A DNA stretch of 51,615 bases from an uncultured Acetatifactor sp. (GCA_910578185.1 CAJTPN010000013.1:1-51615), one strand, 5' to 3'. Shown: positions 25,598 through 32,569, counted from the stretch's first letter. The notes: generated from the sequence alone by a model not told the origin. Made by a program: numbers and translations.

Positions 25598-27187
25598 ATG
25601 GATATAGCAAATGCGTATGAGAAAATAGTGCGGGATTCACTGCAGCATGTTGCATGCATTGATGATGATTTTATTGATCCATATACATGTACAAAGGAAG
25701 TAGATAAAGAAAAACAAGAGTTTACTCAGAAAATGTATGATAACTTGAAAGAAAGATGTGATGGCCATGTCGAACTGCAACGATACTATGGAGGCATAGA
25801 TGCCGGGATACTGGACAAATGCATGAGAAACAAAGATTTATTAGTATTGGACTGGGAATTGACAGGAGGCAATGATAAAGCTGTATTGGAGATTATTGCT
25901 CGTGCCGTAGGTTTACAGATTCCGTTTATCTGTATCTATACAAACAGGTCGGATGTTGAAAATATTTATCCGATTATATGTAGTTATTTTTCCGGCTATA
26001 CAAATGCGTCTGTGGAAGAGATATGTGACAAGTGGATGGGTGTCGGAGTATTTGAAGAAGAATTCAAAACAGACGTGGAAGATTTGTTTGCGGGTTCTGG
26101 CAGAAAACTATATGAGTTGAAGGAGCATTTTAGTCAGGAAAGTGAAGAAATAAGAAAAACTTTAAAGGACTTGGGGTATGATAAAAAAGAATCCTGGTAT
26201 CCATTATTGCTAAAATGGAATAACGCTATTTTGCCAGATGAACCATTTCCTATAGCGGCAAACTTGTCAAATGAAGCAGTTATTATAGATGGGAAAGTTA
26301 TTATTTGCCTTTCAAAGTCAAACTCTGGATCAGAAAAGAGTGTTTGCATTAATGAGTTGATTCTTTCCATAGCCAGGCATATTACAAATGTGCCCAATAG
26401 TGTCTTTGATATTATATGGTTAAATTATACAAATTCTCTTCGCAGAGTATTGCAGGCAAGAACCAATTTATTTTCAGGGATAGACGCCAAAGCATTAGGA
26501 TATTTTGCCAAAGGTTTACTGGATGAAAGTATAGAGACATTTGATGATTTTATGAAGGGATTATATCGGGATGAAATTATGGATTGTCTTGACGGACAGG
26601 AGATAAGTCTTCCAGAGTGTATTATTGAGGACCTAAAAAGGGACTATTCTGGAATTAATCCTCATAATTATGCTAATCAGCTGATAGAATTAAATGAAAA
26701 GATAACAGTGAATCATCTTTATTCCGGTGTTAGACATAAAGTTGATTTCGGAGATTTATTTGTAGTTGAGCAGGGAGGGAAGGAGAGAACTTTCTGGTTA
26801 TGTGTAACGGCCAAATGTGAGTGTCTGCGGGAAAATAAAATAGATAATAATTACCTTTTTATTGAAGGGGAGCAAATTCTAAATGCATCAAAAGCCTTAA
26901 AAAATGCAGAGTCAGAATTTCGCAGTTTTGTAAAATATAAAGGGGAAATAGTTTCCATAAGTTGGTTTGGGAAACTGAGAAGTGTTTATATCAGGTCTGG
27001 GGAAAATATTATTGATGGAATAGGAAAAACAGTTACAGGGTGTTATCAGGGGAATAATCTCAATTATACATATATCTGTAATCTGAAAGAAAATTATGCA
27101 CAAAGAATGGCAAATGAAGCTTTTTCAAAGGGAAACAAAGTTGGAATTACATTAGCACAGATAAGAAAAAAGGAAGAAGAGCCATAA
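25598..27187 (+). CDS. Receiver-like protein with large unknown C-terminal region
   Basis: About 529 residues. The first 120 resemble a response-regulator receiver: acidic IDDD at 21-24, candidate phosphoacceptor D85 in LLVLDWEL, and conserved T115 in PFICIYTN. The usual lysine after the third motif is not evident. The remaining 400 residues match no domain I recognise; no helix-turn-helix or nuclease motif was seen. ATG at 25598 is 10 bp from GGAG. A GTG at 25592 overlapping the previous stop is the alternative. Tight coupling with the kinase-like gene supports a cognate pair. The gene ends 15 bp before the convergent methyltransferase stop. Confidence 0.7.
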   Translation: MDIANAYEKIVRDSLQHVACIDDDFIDPYTCTKEVDKEKQEFTQKMYDNLKERCDGHVELQRYYGGIDAGILDKCMRNKDLLVLDWELTGGNDKAVLEIIARAVGLQIPFICIYTNRSDVENIYPIICSYFSGYTNASVEEICDKWMGVGVFEEEFKTDVEDLFAGSGRKLYELKEHFSQESEEIRKTLKDLGYDKKESWYPLLLKWNNAILPDEPFPIAANLSNEAVIIDGKVIICLSKSNSGSEKSVCINELILSIARHITNVPNSVFDIIWLNYTNSLRRVLQARTNLFSGIDAKALGYFAKGLLDESIETFDDFMKGLYRDEIMDCLDGQEISLPECIIEDLKRDYSGINPHNYANQLIELNEKITVNHLYSGVRHKVDFGDLFVVEQGGKERTFWLCVTAKCECLRENKIDNNYLFIEGEQILNASKALKNAESEFRSFVKYKGEIVSISWFGKLRSVYIRSGENIIDGIGKTVTGCYQGNNLNYTYICNLKENYAQRMANEAFSKGNKVGITLAQIRKKEEEP

Positions 27188-27202
27188 AGGCTTCTTTCTT
27201 CC
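27172..27202. terminator. Convergent terminator between receiver-like gene and methyltransferase gene
   Basis: GGAAGAAGAGCC (27172-27183) and GGCTTCTTTCTTCC (27189-27202) pair with a small bulge around ATAAA. The hairpin overlaps both gene ends and has T-rich or A-rich flanks. Confidence 0.5.
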
Positions 27203-28320
27203 TAAGGCAGTTGCTTTAATTGATTAAGCAGATTTAAGAAATATTTTCCGCTTGCTTCAGCTAACAAAGGAGGAACGGCATTTCCAACCTGAAGGGCAGT
27301 TTGACCTCTGGAGCCGTAGAAAACAAAGGTATCTGGAAAGGATTGCAGGCGGGCGGCTTCTCGTACAGTAATAGCTCTGTCCTCATAAGGATGTCCATAG
27401 CGCCCCTTGCTATATGTAATACAGCCTCCGGTCATGGTTGGAGCAGGAAGAGCAGGATCCATAATGCCATACACATCTGTATATCCCAGGTGCTCGTTTT
27501 GATGGCAGGGTAATTGCAGATGCTCTGGCAGACAAGTACGATTTCCGCCGTTTGCGCGTATATGTTGAATCCGCTGAATATTTATGTTCGTCAGGCCACT
27601 AGTTTCATGATTTGGAAAACCATTTGGAGCGGGAGCACCGGCAACAACGGGAGGCAGATTTATAAATGCAGTTCCAGCAGTTACCCAAGGAAGCAAAGAA
27701 GGATTATGTGCTGTATCAGAAGTATGTGTTGTTGGTGGAAGTAACACTTTAAAATTTTCATCAGCAGTATGAAATAATTCAAATATATCATTTCTGATAC
27801 CATGCATAACCAAGCGGCGCCTGGTCTGAGGAATGCCATAATCTGCACAATTTAAAATGCCGTAGTCTAATTGATACCATTGTTTTAATTCATTAACAGC
27901 TTTTTTGAAAATTTTTTTGCCGCGTCCATTTTTCAGTCCAGGAACATTTTCTAATTGTATAAATAAGGGTTTCAGGCCTTTTACCAGTCGTGTATACTCA
28001 AAAATAAGGTTGTTACGTTCATCTTCAGCAGTATTATCTTTCTGAAGGGAAGAAAAGGTCTGACAGGGAGGGCATCCGGCCAATAAAAAAAGTTCTCCAC
28101 ATTTTTTCTGAAGCTTTTGAAGTACATCGTTCACGGAAACGGCTTTGATATCTTCTATAACTACCTGCCCGGGAAGGTTGCTTGTATACGTAGTAGCAGC
28201 AGTTTGACTGATTTCTATACCAAGGCGTACGTGGATGCCAGCATTTTCCAACCCTAATGAGAGTCCGCCGGCTCCACAGAACAGGTCGATTGCATCCGGC
28301 TGTATGTTGTTAAATGCCAT
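27202..28320 (-). CDS. C5 cytosine DNA methyltransferase
   Basis: A 372-residue Dcm-type enzyme. Motif I is AIDLFCGAGGLSLG, motif IV with catalytic C86 is GCPPCQTFS, motif VI ENVPGL, motif VIII QTRRRLVMHG, and motifs IX-X REAARLQSFPDTF and VGNAVPP. The target recognition region lies at about 190-300; its target cannot be read from sequence. A strong AGGAGGGAG precedes the ATG. It faces the vsr operon. Methylation by this enzyme probably protects host DNA from the Vsr-like nuclease. An IS lies 53 bp upstream of its start and may have replaced part of its promoter. Confidence 0.95.
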   Translation of the reverse strand: MAFNNIQPDAIDLFCGAGGLSLGLENAGIHVRLGIEISQTAATTYTSNLPGQVVIEDIKAVSVNDVLQKLQKKCGELFLLAGCPPCQTFSSLQKDNTAEDERNNLIFEYTRLVKGLKPLFIQLENVPGLKNGRGKKIFKKAVNELKQWYQLDYGILNCADYGIPQTRRRLVMHGIRNDIFELFHTADENFKVLLPPTTHTSDTAHNPSLLPWVTAGTAFINLPPVVAGAPAPNGFPNHETSGLTNINIQRIQHIRANGGNRTCLPEHLQLPCHQNEHLGYTDVYGIMDPALPAPTMTGGCITYSKGRYGHPYEDRAITVREAARLQSFPDTFVFYGSRGQTALQVGNAVPPLLAEASGKYFLNLLNQLKQLP

Positions 28321-28353
28321 TTATTGTATCTCCCTCCTATTCAGAAATGTATT

Positions 28354-28365
28354 TATTCATGAATA
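28354..28365. promoter_or_regulatory. Palindrome in the methyltransferase promoter region
   Basis: TATTCATGAATA is a perfect 12-bp palindrome 34 bp upstream of the methyltransferase start. It overlaps a possible -10 (TATATT on the minus strand, within 28362-28368). It could be an operator for self-control of the methyltransferase. No -35 of good quality is seen, and that position falls in the IS. Confidence 0.35.
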
Positions 28366-28366
28366 T

Positions 28367-28373
28367 ATAAACA
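28367..28373 (+). repeat. IS target-site duplication, left copy
   Basis: ATAAACA directly before the left terminal repeat, matching the copy at 29818-29824. Confidence 0.85.
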
Positions 28374-28405
28374 ACACCACTTTACAAGTTTTTTAATAAA
28401 AAAAG

Positions 28406-28490
28406 TATCGTACAGGACTTTCTGATGTATAATGAGTTTGCTACAACTATTACAAAGGAAAGTGACCCTGTACGATAAACTCATTATACA
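28406..28490 (+). other. Interleaved inverted repeats in the IS leader
   Basis: Segment A (28406-28416) is the inverse of A' (28467-28477), and segment B (28426-28439) is the inverse of B' (28477-28490). The order A-B-A'-B' cannot form two simple hairpins at once; it allows a pseudoknot or two exclusive folds. It lies just upstream of or over the transposase start region. Confidence 0.6.
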
Positions 28491-28582
28491 ACAAAGATAA
28501 CCTGATTGGTAGACTTCATCAATATTTTTTTACTTATTTTGAAACATTTTCTGCTCCTACTGCAGAGACACTGTTTTTACTG

Positions 28583-29809
28583 GTGCTATCCATACTGGCA
28601 ATGGAATCAGCCCATTCCATACGCTTCCTTTACAGGCATTTTTTGTCTGGCATCACGGAAAAGTCGCTGAATGCTTTCTACCATGCCTGCTCTTATGCAA
28701 AAGCAGACTACTCCAGATTTATGAAGGTAACAGCGGCCATGGCCCTGAAGCTAATTCCGGAACGCCTGAAGTCACAGCCGGTTTTTCTCTGCATTGACGA
28801 CACCATGGTGGCAAAGTTTGGTAAAAAGTTTGAGGATGTATCAAAACTTTTCGACCATGCCGCGCATAATGGTTCCAATTACCTCAACGGGCATTGTTTT
28901 GTCAGCCTTATGCTTTGTGTTCCGGTATGGCGGAAACAGCGGATAGTTTACCTGGCAGTTCCCCTGGGATACCGTATGTGGAAAAAGGAAGTATCCAAGC
29001 TGGAACTGGCAGCATCCATGGTACGGCAGGTTATGCCGGAGTTTTCCGCACAGAGAAATGTCATCATCCTATGCGACAGCTGGTATGCCAAAAAGGATCT
29101 GGTGTGCGTCGTAGATGAATATGCCAACCTGGATGTTATCTGCAATGCCAGGCATGACTCTGTTATTTATGACCTTGCACCGCAGCCTACAGGCAAAAAG
29201 GGCAGGCCTGCCAAACATGGGAGACGCCTGTCCACAGAGACAGATTTCGCCCTTTCTGAGGAAAAGATTGGGGATTATTACATTGGTGTTCGCCAGGTCC
29301 TCACCAACCTCTTCGGGCAGAGGGAAGTCCTTGCCTATGTGACGGCATCTGATAAAGCAAAGGGCGCCAGACGTCTGTTTTTCAGCACTATTTTCCCCTG
29401 GCAGGAAAAGGTGCCGCTGAACCAGACCGGGAGCAGCTGCATGCAGTTTATTCCCCTGCTGTGTTACTATTTCAGGTGGAACATCGAAGTCAGTTACTAC
29501 GAGCAGAAAACGTTCTGGTCATTATGTAGCTACATGGTCCGCAGTAGCAGAGGGATAGAAACGCTGGTCAATTTGATTAATGTCGCATACTGCGCAATGA
29601 AAATACTGCCTTATCAGGATGAAGTTTTTTCAAAATACCGCAGCGTAAGCGTGCAGGAATTCCGGTTCGCCCTTAGTGAGGAAATTCGCCGGCAGGTATT
29701 TTATGCTACTTTCCTGCAAAATGTCGAAACAGGCCTAAAATCAAGTGTCTTTACAAAGGTACTGAAACAGCTGCTTCGGCATCAATGTAGCGGTTGGCAT
29801 AAGTTGTAA
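28583..29809 (+). CDS. DDE transposase
   Basis: At least 408 residues. RNase H-like catalytic motifs are FLCIDDTMVAKFG, ILCDSWYAKKDL and the late WNIEVSYYEQKTFWSL followed by VRSSRGIE, as in IS4-superfamily transposases with DDE chemistry. The GTG at 28583 is the first usual start in this frame, but the protein-like reading continues upstream without a stop to about 28466 (NLIGRLHQYFFTYFETFSAP). The natural N-terminus is therefore probably longer. A GTG at 28462, next to AAAGGAA, opens YDKLI-type sequence in another frame, which suggests a one-base frameshift near 28485-28490 or use of an unusual start. Confidence 0.85.
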   Translation: MLSILAMESAHSIRFLYRHFLSGITEKSLNAFYHACSYAKADYSRFMKVTAAMALKLIPERLKSQPVFLCIDDTMVAKFGKKFEDVSKLFDHAAHNGSNYLNGHCFVSLMLCVPVWRKQRIVYLAVPLGYRMWKKEVSKLELAASMVRQVMPEFSAQRNVIILCDSWYAKKDLVCVVDEYANLDVICNARHDSVIYDLAPQPTGKKGRPAKHGRRLSTETDFALSEEKIGDYYIGVRQVLTNLFGQREVLAYVTASDKAKGARRLFFSTIFPWQEKVPLNQTGSSCMQFIPLLCYYFRWNIEVSYYEQKTFWSLCSYMVRSSRGIETLVNLINVAYCAMKILPYQDEVFSKYRSVSVQEFRFALSEEIRRQVFYATFLQNVETGLKSSVFTKVLKQLLRHQCSGWHKL

Positions 29810-29817
29810 AGTGGTGT

Positions 29818-29824
29818 ATAAACA
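29818..29824 (+). repeat. IS target-site duplication, right copy
   Basis: ATAAACA directly after the right terminal repeat. The following 29825-29973 is AT-rich island end sequence with no gene. Confidence 0.85.
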
Positions 29825-29973
29825 ACAAATCTACCACATTTACCACTATTTTATGATATTTGGAAGCAAATGTCAAATTATTAGATGAAAAAAGTGCTTT
29901 ATTGCAAAGAAAATTTTTAGGCAGCAATAAATTGCAAAGAATAAAAATTTTTAGCCCCAACTTGACAGGAGAG

Positions 29974-30039
29974 TACGTGTCAAGGATTGAGAAGAAAGCG
30001 TTGGGAAAGCTTCGGGAGAAGTTTGAGCAGGGGTGAGCG
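29974..30039 (+). repeat. Direct repeat, copy 2 (sigK 3' end, attR-like)
   Basis: Perfect 66-bp copy of 21820-21885, holding 21 codons of the sigK end with its TGA stop. It has no start region, so it is not a gene. It is followed at once by the terminator at 30055. Confidence 0.95.
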
Positions 30040-30054
30040 TATAGAAAGAAAATG

Positions 30055-30102
30055 GGATAGAGTCAGTTGAGCCATGGGTGGCTTCACTGACTCTATCCTT
30101 TT
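30055..30102 (+). terminator. Displaced original terminator of sigK
   Basis: GGATAGAGTCAGT (30055-30067) and ACTGACTCTATCC (30086-30098) pair perfectly over 13 bp, with an inner AGCCA/TGGCT stem, followed by TTTT. It lies 16 bp after the distal sigK repeat, where the sigK terminator would stand without the island. Confidence 0.85.
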
Positions 30103-30278
30103 AGTTGCGCATAAGGCGGATTTACAGGAGAATAAACCAGAAGAGTCGGAAAATGGGTAAGATATGATGAAAATGGCTGAAGCTGCCAGAATATACATTT
30201 GTATCAACCTGCACTGATATCAGCAGTTTTCAGATGGGAGATTTAGCGGCGTGATTGATGGAGGTGTGCTGTTATGGT

Positions 30279-30431
30279 ATGTATGAAAAGACATTTTCCT
30301 TGTATATGCAGGGGGATTCTGCAATTTTCAAATATAACAATAAATGCCGAGAATATGATTGTCTTGCGTATTATAGATATAGTGTATATAATGAAATAAA
30401 GCATAAAATTTGGATTCAGAAAAAGATATAA
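30279..30431 (+). CDS. Possible 50-residue small protein
   Basis: In the 470-bp stretch between the terminator and the peptidase gene, an ATG frame encodes a Tyr/Lys-rich peptide ending in EIKHKIWIQKKI, with protein-like composition. GGAGG lies 14 bp before this ATG, rather far; an overlapping 41-codon frame from ATG 30274 is better spaced but less protein-like. No family is recognised. Nothing else is seen in 30103-30571. Confidence 0.25.
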   Translation: MYEKTFSLYMQGDSAIFKYNNKCREYDCLAYYRYSVYNEIKHKIWIQKKI

Positions 30432-30571
30432 AGCAGGGGCTGAAAAGAAAAATACCTGTGTAAAGTCAAAAATGAATGTAAGCGGTAGAACGTATATTAG
30501 AGAGATGTTAGGTAATACCGGCCACGCGCAGTAAATGCTAAAACAATGCAGCAGGACAGAGAAGGGGAATT

Positions 30572-31612
30572 ATGAATCAGGAGTTGTTAAATCATATACA
30601 TTTCAGCGATAAATTTTCTCGGGATCCGATAAAAAATGAAAGAAGCAAAAAGGTATATACCGAGATGATAGAGAGTATCATAACGGAATCATTGTTTCTG
30701 TTTAACGATGACTACTATCAGGCGCATATCAAGTTTGTTCAGTATGATATGATGAATCTTGAGTATTGTATTGATTTATTTCCGACGGTAAATGCAAGTG
30801 TTGATATCTATCACAACTGGATTATACTTCATTTATTTACTATGATAGCGGCAAATAACATGACGATTATATCAGGGCTTCTGGATTTGTTAAGTCTTTC
30901 GGGGGATACTGCAAGTGCGCAGGTGGTTCCAAAGGCGCTGGAATGGGCAGCTTCCCATGACAATATAAGTATGATTGACAGATACATCAGGGATTGCAGC
31001 GCTGAGAAGGAAATGGCGGTGGTTCAGGAAGGAAATGAATTATATGCGTTATGGAATACGGATATATTTCAAAAGCAAAAGTATTCCGATTATACATACG
31101 ATATTTTAAAGTTGATTTTTTTGCACGAGTTGGGGCATTGGCAATATGTGCGTTTTGGGGACGAAATGAAGCGGGCGTATTACAGACAGGCGTATGATAT
31201 TTTGAGCCAATATTATGGAGAAGCCTATATAAGCGGTAATCGGCAGGTTTTTGATGCGTGGATTGAAGAAATTATTGCAGATTATATTGCTTTGCTTGTC
31301 TATACGAAAAACAGCCGTCAGCAAAACGGTGAAAAGCAATGTACAAAACGGTGTTATATTGCCATAGGATTATATTATGGGTTGATTGCAATGGAAGAAT
31401 TAGGTTCCGGCTTATATCAGAAAACGAGCCGGACACATCCTTGCGTTAAAATACGGCAGGAGGCTGTTCAAAAGCTTTATGCCAATTTCTTTTCCGATAT
31501 TCTGGGAATTCCGTATGATACGTTTATGGAACATGAGATTCAGGAGTGGTATGTGATACAGTTATATTTTTCCATGATCATAGAAGAATACTGGAGGAAA
31601 AACAATGGATAA
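30572..31612 (+). CDS. Zincin-like metallopeptidase, uncharacterised
   Basis: A 346-residue protein. The zinc motif is HELGH at residues 185-189 (IFLHELGHWQYV), and a probable third ligand lies in WIEEIIADYIAL (E232/E233, D237), the HExxH plus ExxxD layout of gluzincins such as the M48 and ImmA/IrrE-like groups. A downstream SRTHPCVKIRQEAV segment resembles the HP-R motif of such peptidases. Helical, no signal peptide; the stretch WIILHLFTMIAA may be a buried or membrane helix. AGGGG precedes the ATG. The next gene starts inside its last codons, so the pair is coupled. Substrate unknown; the partner protein is a candidate. Confidence 0.7.
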   Translation: MNQELLNHIHFSDKFSRDPIKNERSKKVYTEMIESIITESLFLFNDDYYQAHIKFVQYDMMNLEYCIDLFPTVNASVDIYHNWIILHLFTMIAANNMTIISGLLDLLSLSGDTASAQVVPKALEWAASHDNISMIDRYIRDCSAEKEMAVVQEGNELYALWNTDIFQKQKYSDYTYDILKLIFLHELGHWQYVRFGDEMKRAYYRQAYDILSQYYGEAYISGNRQVFDAWIEEIIADYIALLVYTKNSRQQNGEKQCTKRCYIAIGLYYGLIAMEELGSGLYQKTSRTHPCVKIRQEAVQKLYANFFSDILGIPYDTFMEHEIQEWYVIQLYFSMIIEEYWRKNNG

Positions 31613-32144
31613 TATTGTAAAAGTGGGAAGCCGTGAGAAAATTAAAAACGGTATTGCGGCCGGGCTTTCAATCAGTGATGCGGATGCCGAAAAAATTTTT
31701 GAATATTTGGCTGTCGCTTATGAGGAGAATGGGGTGGAATTCGGCTGTGTCAACCAAAGCACGGATTGTGGGCAGGGATTGGTTTTCGGTGGAGGGCAGT
31801 ATTATATTAATTTGCCCAAAAGTATTGCTGTAGTGGTAGCCCTGATTCTTGACATTACGCTTACAAAGGGAGTTATTTCAGGAGTCTGTGGCATTCTGGG
31901 AGTACAATCCCAGGCATTTTACAATATAAATCAACACAATGGTGAAACCTGTCTGCTTCGGGAGTACTTGCGCAGGAAAAGTGGGATGGGGGCGTCAGGA
32001 TATGGCTATTTGGCAGGAAATGAATGCGTGAATAATGATCTGGAATGCAGACATCGTGACGGGGATGGAAAATGCAACATTGGGAAAGAGGATATTGAAA
32101 AAGTTTTGTCGTTTTTTAGAGAAGCACAGATTATAAAGTGCTGA
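31605..32144 (+). CDS. Uncharacterised 179-residue protein with hydrophobic core and Cys-rich tail
   Basis: No family is recognised. Residues 1-55 are mixed and helical. A hydrophobic stretch at about 70-105 (NLPKSIAVVVALILDITL, then GVISGVCGILGV) could be one or two membrane helices. The C-terminal part has several cysteines and an EF-hand-like acidic loop CRHRDGDGKCNIGKED. It overlaps the metallopeptidase gene by 8 bp. A substrate, anchor or immunity partner of that peptidase is possible, but this is a guess from context. Confidence 0.65.
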   Translation: MDNIVKVGSREKIKNGIAAGLSISDADAEKIFEYLAVAYEENGVEFGCVNQSTDCGQGLVFGGGQYYINLPKSIAVVVALILDITLTKGVISGVCGILGVQSQAFYNINQHNGETCLLREYLRRKSGMGASGYGYLAGNECVNNDLECRHRDGDGKCNIGKEDIEKVLSFFREAQIIKC

Positions 32145-32268
32145 TTTTACATTTATTTCTCTATGAAACTGTCTTCAAATAAAAGAGGAAGGTTTGTTTG
32201 GGCAGGGATGGAATTGGCTGTATGTAGATCGGAATGCCGGAAGTATTGAAATATTGCATAGAAAAAGG

Positions 32269-32302
32269 GAAGTATCCTGTGTAGTCAGGGGTACTTCTTT
32301 TA
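32269..32302 (+). terminator. Terminator after the peptidase pair
   Basis: GAAGTATCCTG (32269-32279) and CAGGGGTACTTC (32286-32297) pair with one bulge around a 6-base loop, followed by TTTTATT. Confidence 0.75.
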
Positions 32303-32357
32303 TTATGGTCTAACGCGGACGAATATGGGGTGGGAGTGAAAACCAGATGCAGGTTGA

Positions 32358-32388
32358 TTGTAAACTGAAAATGGCAATAGGTTGACAA
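32358..32388 (+). promoter_or_regulatory. BirA-type biotin operator
   Basis: TTGTAAAC (32358-32365), 15 bp, GTTGACAA (32381-32388). This fits the known Firmicutes BirA site, TTGTnAAC-N15-GTTnACAA. It overlaps the -35 of the biotin promoter, so biotinyl-AMP-loaded BirA would block transcription. Confidence 0.8.
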
Positions 32389-32410
32389 TTTGTTAAGGAT
32401 TCGTTATAAT
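32382..32410 (+). promoter_or_regulatory. Biotin operon promoter
   Basis: Perfect TTGACA (32382-32387), 17 bp, TATAAT (32405-32410). The consensus elements imply high activity when the overlapping BirA operator is free. The leader is about 150 nt long. Confidence 0.85.
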
Positions 32411-32455
32411 GCAAAGGTATTATATGGTAGTTTTGAGTGTGGAAATTTTAAAGGC

Positions 32456-32569
32456 ATGTCTAAAAAGCGTGTTTCATGGAAAGTGGGTTTTTGGACGCAG
32501 TCAAAGAAACGTCGGCAGAAAATGGAAAGAGGTTCTGAATTAGGATTCATCGAAAGGGGGCGTCCATGA
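32456..32569 (+). CDS. Possible 37-residue basic leader peptide
   Basis: AAAGG, then ATG opens 37 codons rich in Lys and Arg (MSKKRVSWKVGFWTQSKKRR at the start). Its TGA overlaps the ATG of the next gene as ATGA. GGACGC (32493-32498) and GCGTCC (32560-32565) could fold over the next ribosome site, and translating ribosomes would open it. No homologue is recognised, and chance is possible. Confidence 0.3.
   Translation: MSKKRVSWKVGFWTQSKKRRQKMERGSELGFIERGRP

Larger units (their letters stand above)
28374..29817 (+). mobile_element. Insertion sequence, IS4-superfamily type, 1444 bp
   Basis: Terminal inverted repeats ACACCACTTTACAA are identical over 14 bp at both ends (28374-28387 and 29804-29817) and match two further bases after one mismatch. 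A 7-bp duplication ATAAACA flanks it. One DDE transposase gene fills most of it. The intact ends and duplication suggest a recent insertion, 53 bp upstream of the methyltransferase start. Confidence 0.92.
21886..30039. mobile_element. Genomic island inserted at the sigK 3' end
   Basis: 8154 bp between and including the second copy of a perfect 66-bp repeat of the sigK 3' end. Contents are a Vsr-like nuclease, a double-GHKL kinase-like protein, a receiver-like protein, a C5-methyltransferase and an IS. The first three genes are visibly richer in A and T than the neighbouring core genes. The sigK terminator lies just beyond the distal repeat. These are the marks of site-specific integration into a gene's 3' end. 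No recombinase is encoded inside, so the element is either a remnant or moved in trans. Confidence 0.85.

Noticed and set aside
22156..28320. Detocs two-component defence system
   Set aside because: Detocs has a separate nucleosidase-type effector and no methyltransferase or Vsr; only the kinase-receiver idea is shared.
21886..30039. Integrative conjugative element or prophage
   Set aside because: No integrase, relaxase, secretion or phage structural gene is present; only defence-type genes and an IS.
29974..30039. Second sigma factor gene or pseudogene
   Set aside because: Only 21 codons, identical to the sigK end, no start; it is an attachment-site copy.
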